A model generated the notes under the pieces. The model made no database searches and had not been told where the DNA came from. It worked only from the letters and a program-made list of their open reading frames with translations. Of a stretch of 31,231 nt of DNA, positions 30,257 through 31,231 are shown one piece after another (the stretch's first letter is position 1; each line of letters begins with the position of its first letter). The translations under genes were made by a program, and so were the position numbers. The stretch covers positions 1 through 31,231 of the forward strand of contig CAZYJR010000042.1 in assembly GCA_964647905.1 (NCBI GenBank), written 5' to 3'. Origin of the DNA: CAZYJR01 sp964647905. Its GTDB lineage: Bacteria > Desulfobacterota > DSM-4660 > Desulfatiglandales > HGW-15.

Positions 30257-31146
30257 AGCTGCACATCATTGGAGCGGGAACGCCGACCCCTTCCGCAAAG
30301 CGGTTCGGCACGTGTTACATCGTAGAGGTCGAGGACACTTTGCTGATGTTCGACTGCGGGCCTGCATCCACCCACAAGATGGTTCAGATGGGTCTTTGGC
30401 CGAGTCGTGTCCGCCATCTTTTTTTTAGTCACCACCACTTCGATCACAATGCCGATTATCCCTGCTTTCTGCTCACCCGTTGGGACCAATCGACAGCGAA
30501 CGTTGAGATACTGAAAGTGTACGGCCCTCCGCCTACCCGAATGTTTACAGAGGCGTTGATCGGGGAAGGCGGGGCCTTCTTTCCGGACTGGCGGGCAAGA
30601 GTGGAACATCCGGGCAGCCAGGAGATCTATCAGGCGCGAGGCGGAAAGCTGCCAAGACGACCTCCGACTGTTGACGTGCAGGAGATCGACAGCGGTGAGA
30701 GCGTGACCGGCAACCGCTGGAAGGTGACCGGGGGCCGCGTAAAACACATCGAACCATGGATGCCGACGCTTGCCTACCGCCTCGAAGTCGGGGACATCTC
30801 CTTGGTTATGACCAGTGACACCGGTTTCTGCCAAGGCATTCTGGATTTGGCGAGAGGCACGGACTACCTGCTCATTCATTGCTGGGATCTTCAGGCGCGA
30901 ATGCAATCCTCTGAAGCGGACATGATCACCGGAACCCGAGCCGCTGCGGAGATAGCCGAAACATGCGGGGCGAGGAAACTGCTTCTTTCCCACCTCGGAC
31001 CCAAGCTGGATCGTCCTGCCGATAGGGAACGGGCAATCCAGGAAATCTCAAGCCACTTTGGGGGGGATTTTCAGTTTGTCGATGAATTGTCCACCCTTCG
31101 ATTGAAACGGGGTCGTGTCTTAAATATTAACTATTCGGGCGAATAA
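30250..31146 (+). CDS. MBL-fold metallo-hydrolase (ribonuclease Z-like)
   Basis: The 298-residue protein starts with GTG 30250, overlapping the previous stop by 7 bp, after GAGGGGG. It has LHIIGAGTPTPSAKRFGTCYIVEVEDTLLMFDCGP and the metal motif HHHFDH (residues 61-66, an HxHxDH), then TSDTGF and LLSHLGP with later metal ligands. The family includes tRNase Z-like and lactonase or thioester hydrolases; in this cluster a CoA-thioester or lactone substrate is plausible but unproven. The frame runs into palindromic repeat copy 5, which encodes the last 12 residues (RGRVLNINYSGE) and the TAA stop, so the natural C-terminus is lost or replaced. Confidence 0.82.
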   Translation: MLKLHIIGAGTPTPSAKRFGTCYIVEVEDTLLMFDCGPASTHKMVQMGLWPSRVRHLFFSHHHFDHNADYPCFLLTRWDQSTANVEILKVYGPPPTRMFTEALIGEGGAFFPDWRARVEHPGSQEIYQARGGKLPRRPPTVDVQEIDSGESVTGNRWKVTGGRVKHIEPWMPTLAYRLEVGDISLVMTSDTGFCQGILDLARGTDYLLIHCWDLQARMQSSEADMITGTRAAAEIAETCGARKLLLSHLGPKLDRPADRERAIQEISSHFGGDFQFVDELSTLRLKRGRVLNINYSGE

Positions 31147-31169
31147 TTAATATTTAAGACACGACCCCG
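31108..31169. repeat. Palindromic repeat, copy 5
   Basis: A 60-bp palindrome (31109-31168) whose arm begins GGGGTCGTGTC as in copy 3, centre GGGC, plus the outer C-G pair. One base in the AT-rich core (C for T in the left arm) breaks one pair, the only mispair seen in the stems of the five copies. It lies between the end of the MBL gene, which it terminates, and a tRNA-Pro gene on the - strand, 15 bp away. Confidence 0.95.
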
Positions 31170-31183
31170 CGAGGACAGTCGGC

Positions 31184-31231
31184 TGGTCGGGACGAGAGGA
31201 TTTGAACCTCCGACCCCCTGAACCCCATTCA
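31184..31231 (-). tRNA. tRNA-Pro (anticodon GGG), 3' part, cut by window edge
   Basis: Read on the - strand, the sequence ends in ACCA at 31184. The acceptor arm CGTCCCG precedes the discriminator A, the T arm is GGAGG-TTCAAAT-CCTCT, and the anticodon loop is ATGGGGT with anticodon GGG, as in E. coli proL. The 5' half lies beyond the right edge. CCA is encoded in the gene. Confidence 0.85.

Noticed and set aside
5075..31169. Palindromic repeats as a CRISPR array
   Set aside because: Copies are kilobases apart with genes between, so there are no regular spacers.

Overview
The window looks like a chromosomal segment of a GC-rich anaerobic or facultative bacterium, most likely Desulfobacterota (deltaproteobacterial) or a relative. 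The pointers are a ferredoxin-dependent 2-oxoacid oxidoreductase with an attached flavin/Fe-S module, a Cys-rich winged-helix ferredoxin protein, three TRAP-type organic-acid transporters, CoA ligases and a CoA-transferase, and a UGA-containing selenoprotein gene. This taxonomic call is inference from gene content; no rRNA is present.

Layout. (1) 1-5090, +: a tightly coupled operon of a GlcD-type FAD 2-hydroxyacid dehydrogenase (cut by the left edge), 2-oxoacid:ferredoxin oxidoreductase alpha, beta and gamma subunits, and a GltD-like flavoprotein with C-terminal ferredoxin clusters. Together they could oxidise a 2-hydroxyacid to a 2-oxoacid and then to an acyl-CoA. (2) 5269-8018: a HTH-MEDS regulator, a selenocysteine peroxiredoxin-like gene read through an in-frame UGA at 6179-6181, and, on the opposite strand, a fusion of the two 'rSAM/selenodomain-associated' transferases TIGR04282 and TIGR04283. 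(3) 8379-15014, +: an XRE-cupin regulator, a TRAP transporter (DctP, DctQ, DctM), an acyl-CoA synthetase and a class III CoA-transferase, i.e. uptake and CoA activation of a carboxylate. (4) 15370-18315, +: a second TRAP transporter with visibly more AT-rich DNA and its own promoter/operator region. (5) 18638-20840: accessory strip with a winged-helix/4Fe-4S protein bracketed by two palindromic repeats, a BrnT/BrnA toxin-antitoxin pair, and decayed pieces of vapC-like and yggL-like genes. (6) 21047-31146, +: a GntR/FCD regulator, acyl-CoA carboxylase-type carboxyltransferase, TauE/SafE exporter, gamma carbonic anhydrase, acyl-CoA ligase, TAXI-type TRAP binding protein with fused permease, an HTD2/MaoC-type hydratase and an MBL-fold hydrolase, probably a second carboxylate uptake and breakdown pathway. 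(7) 31184 to the right edge, -: the 3' part of a tRNA-Pro(GGG) gene.

The most unusual sequence structures are: (a) five dispersed copies of a 60-62 bp near-perfect palindrome (5076, 8302, 18638, 19903, 31109) whose two arms vary together, which carries stop codons in all six frames, and which supplies the C-terminus of two proteins; and (b) the selenoprotein gene with a hairpin just downstream of its UGA, next to a selenodomain-associated transferase fusion.
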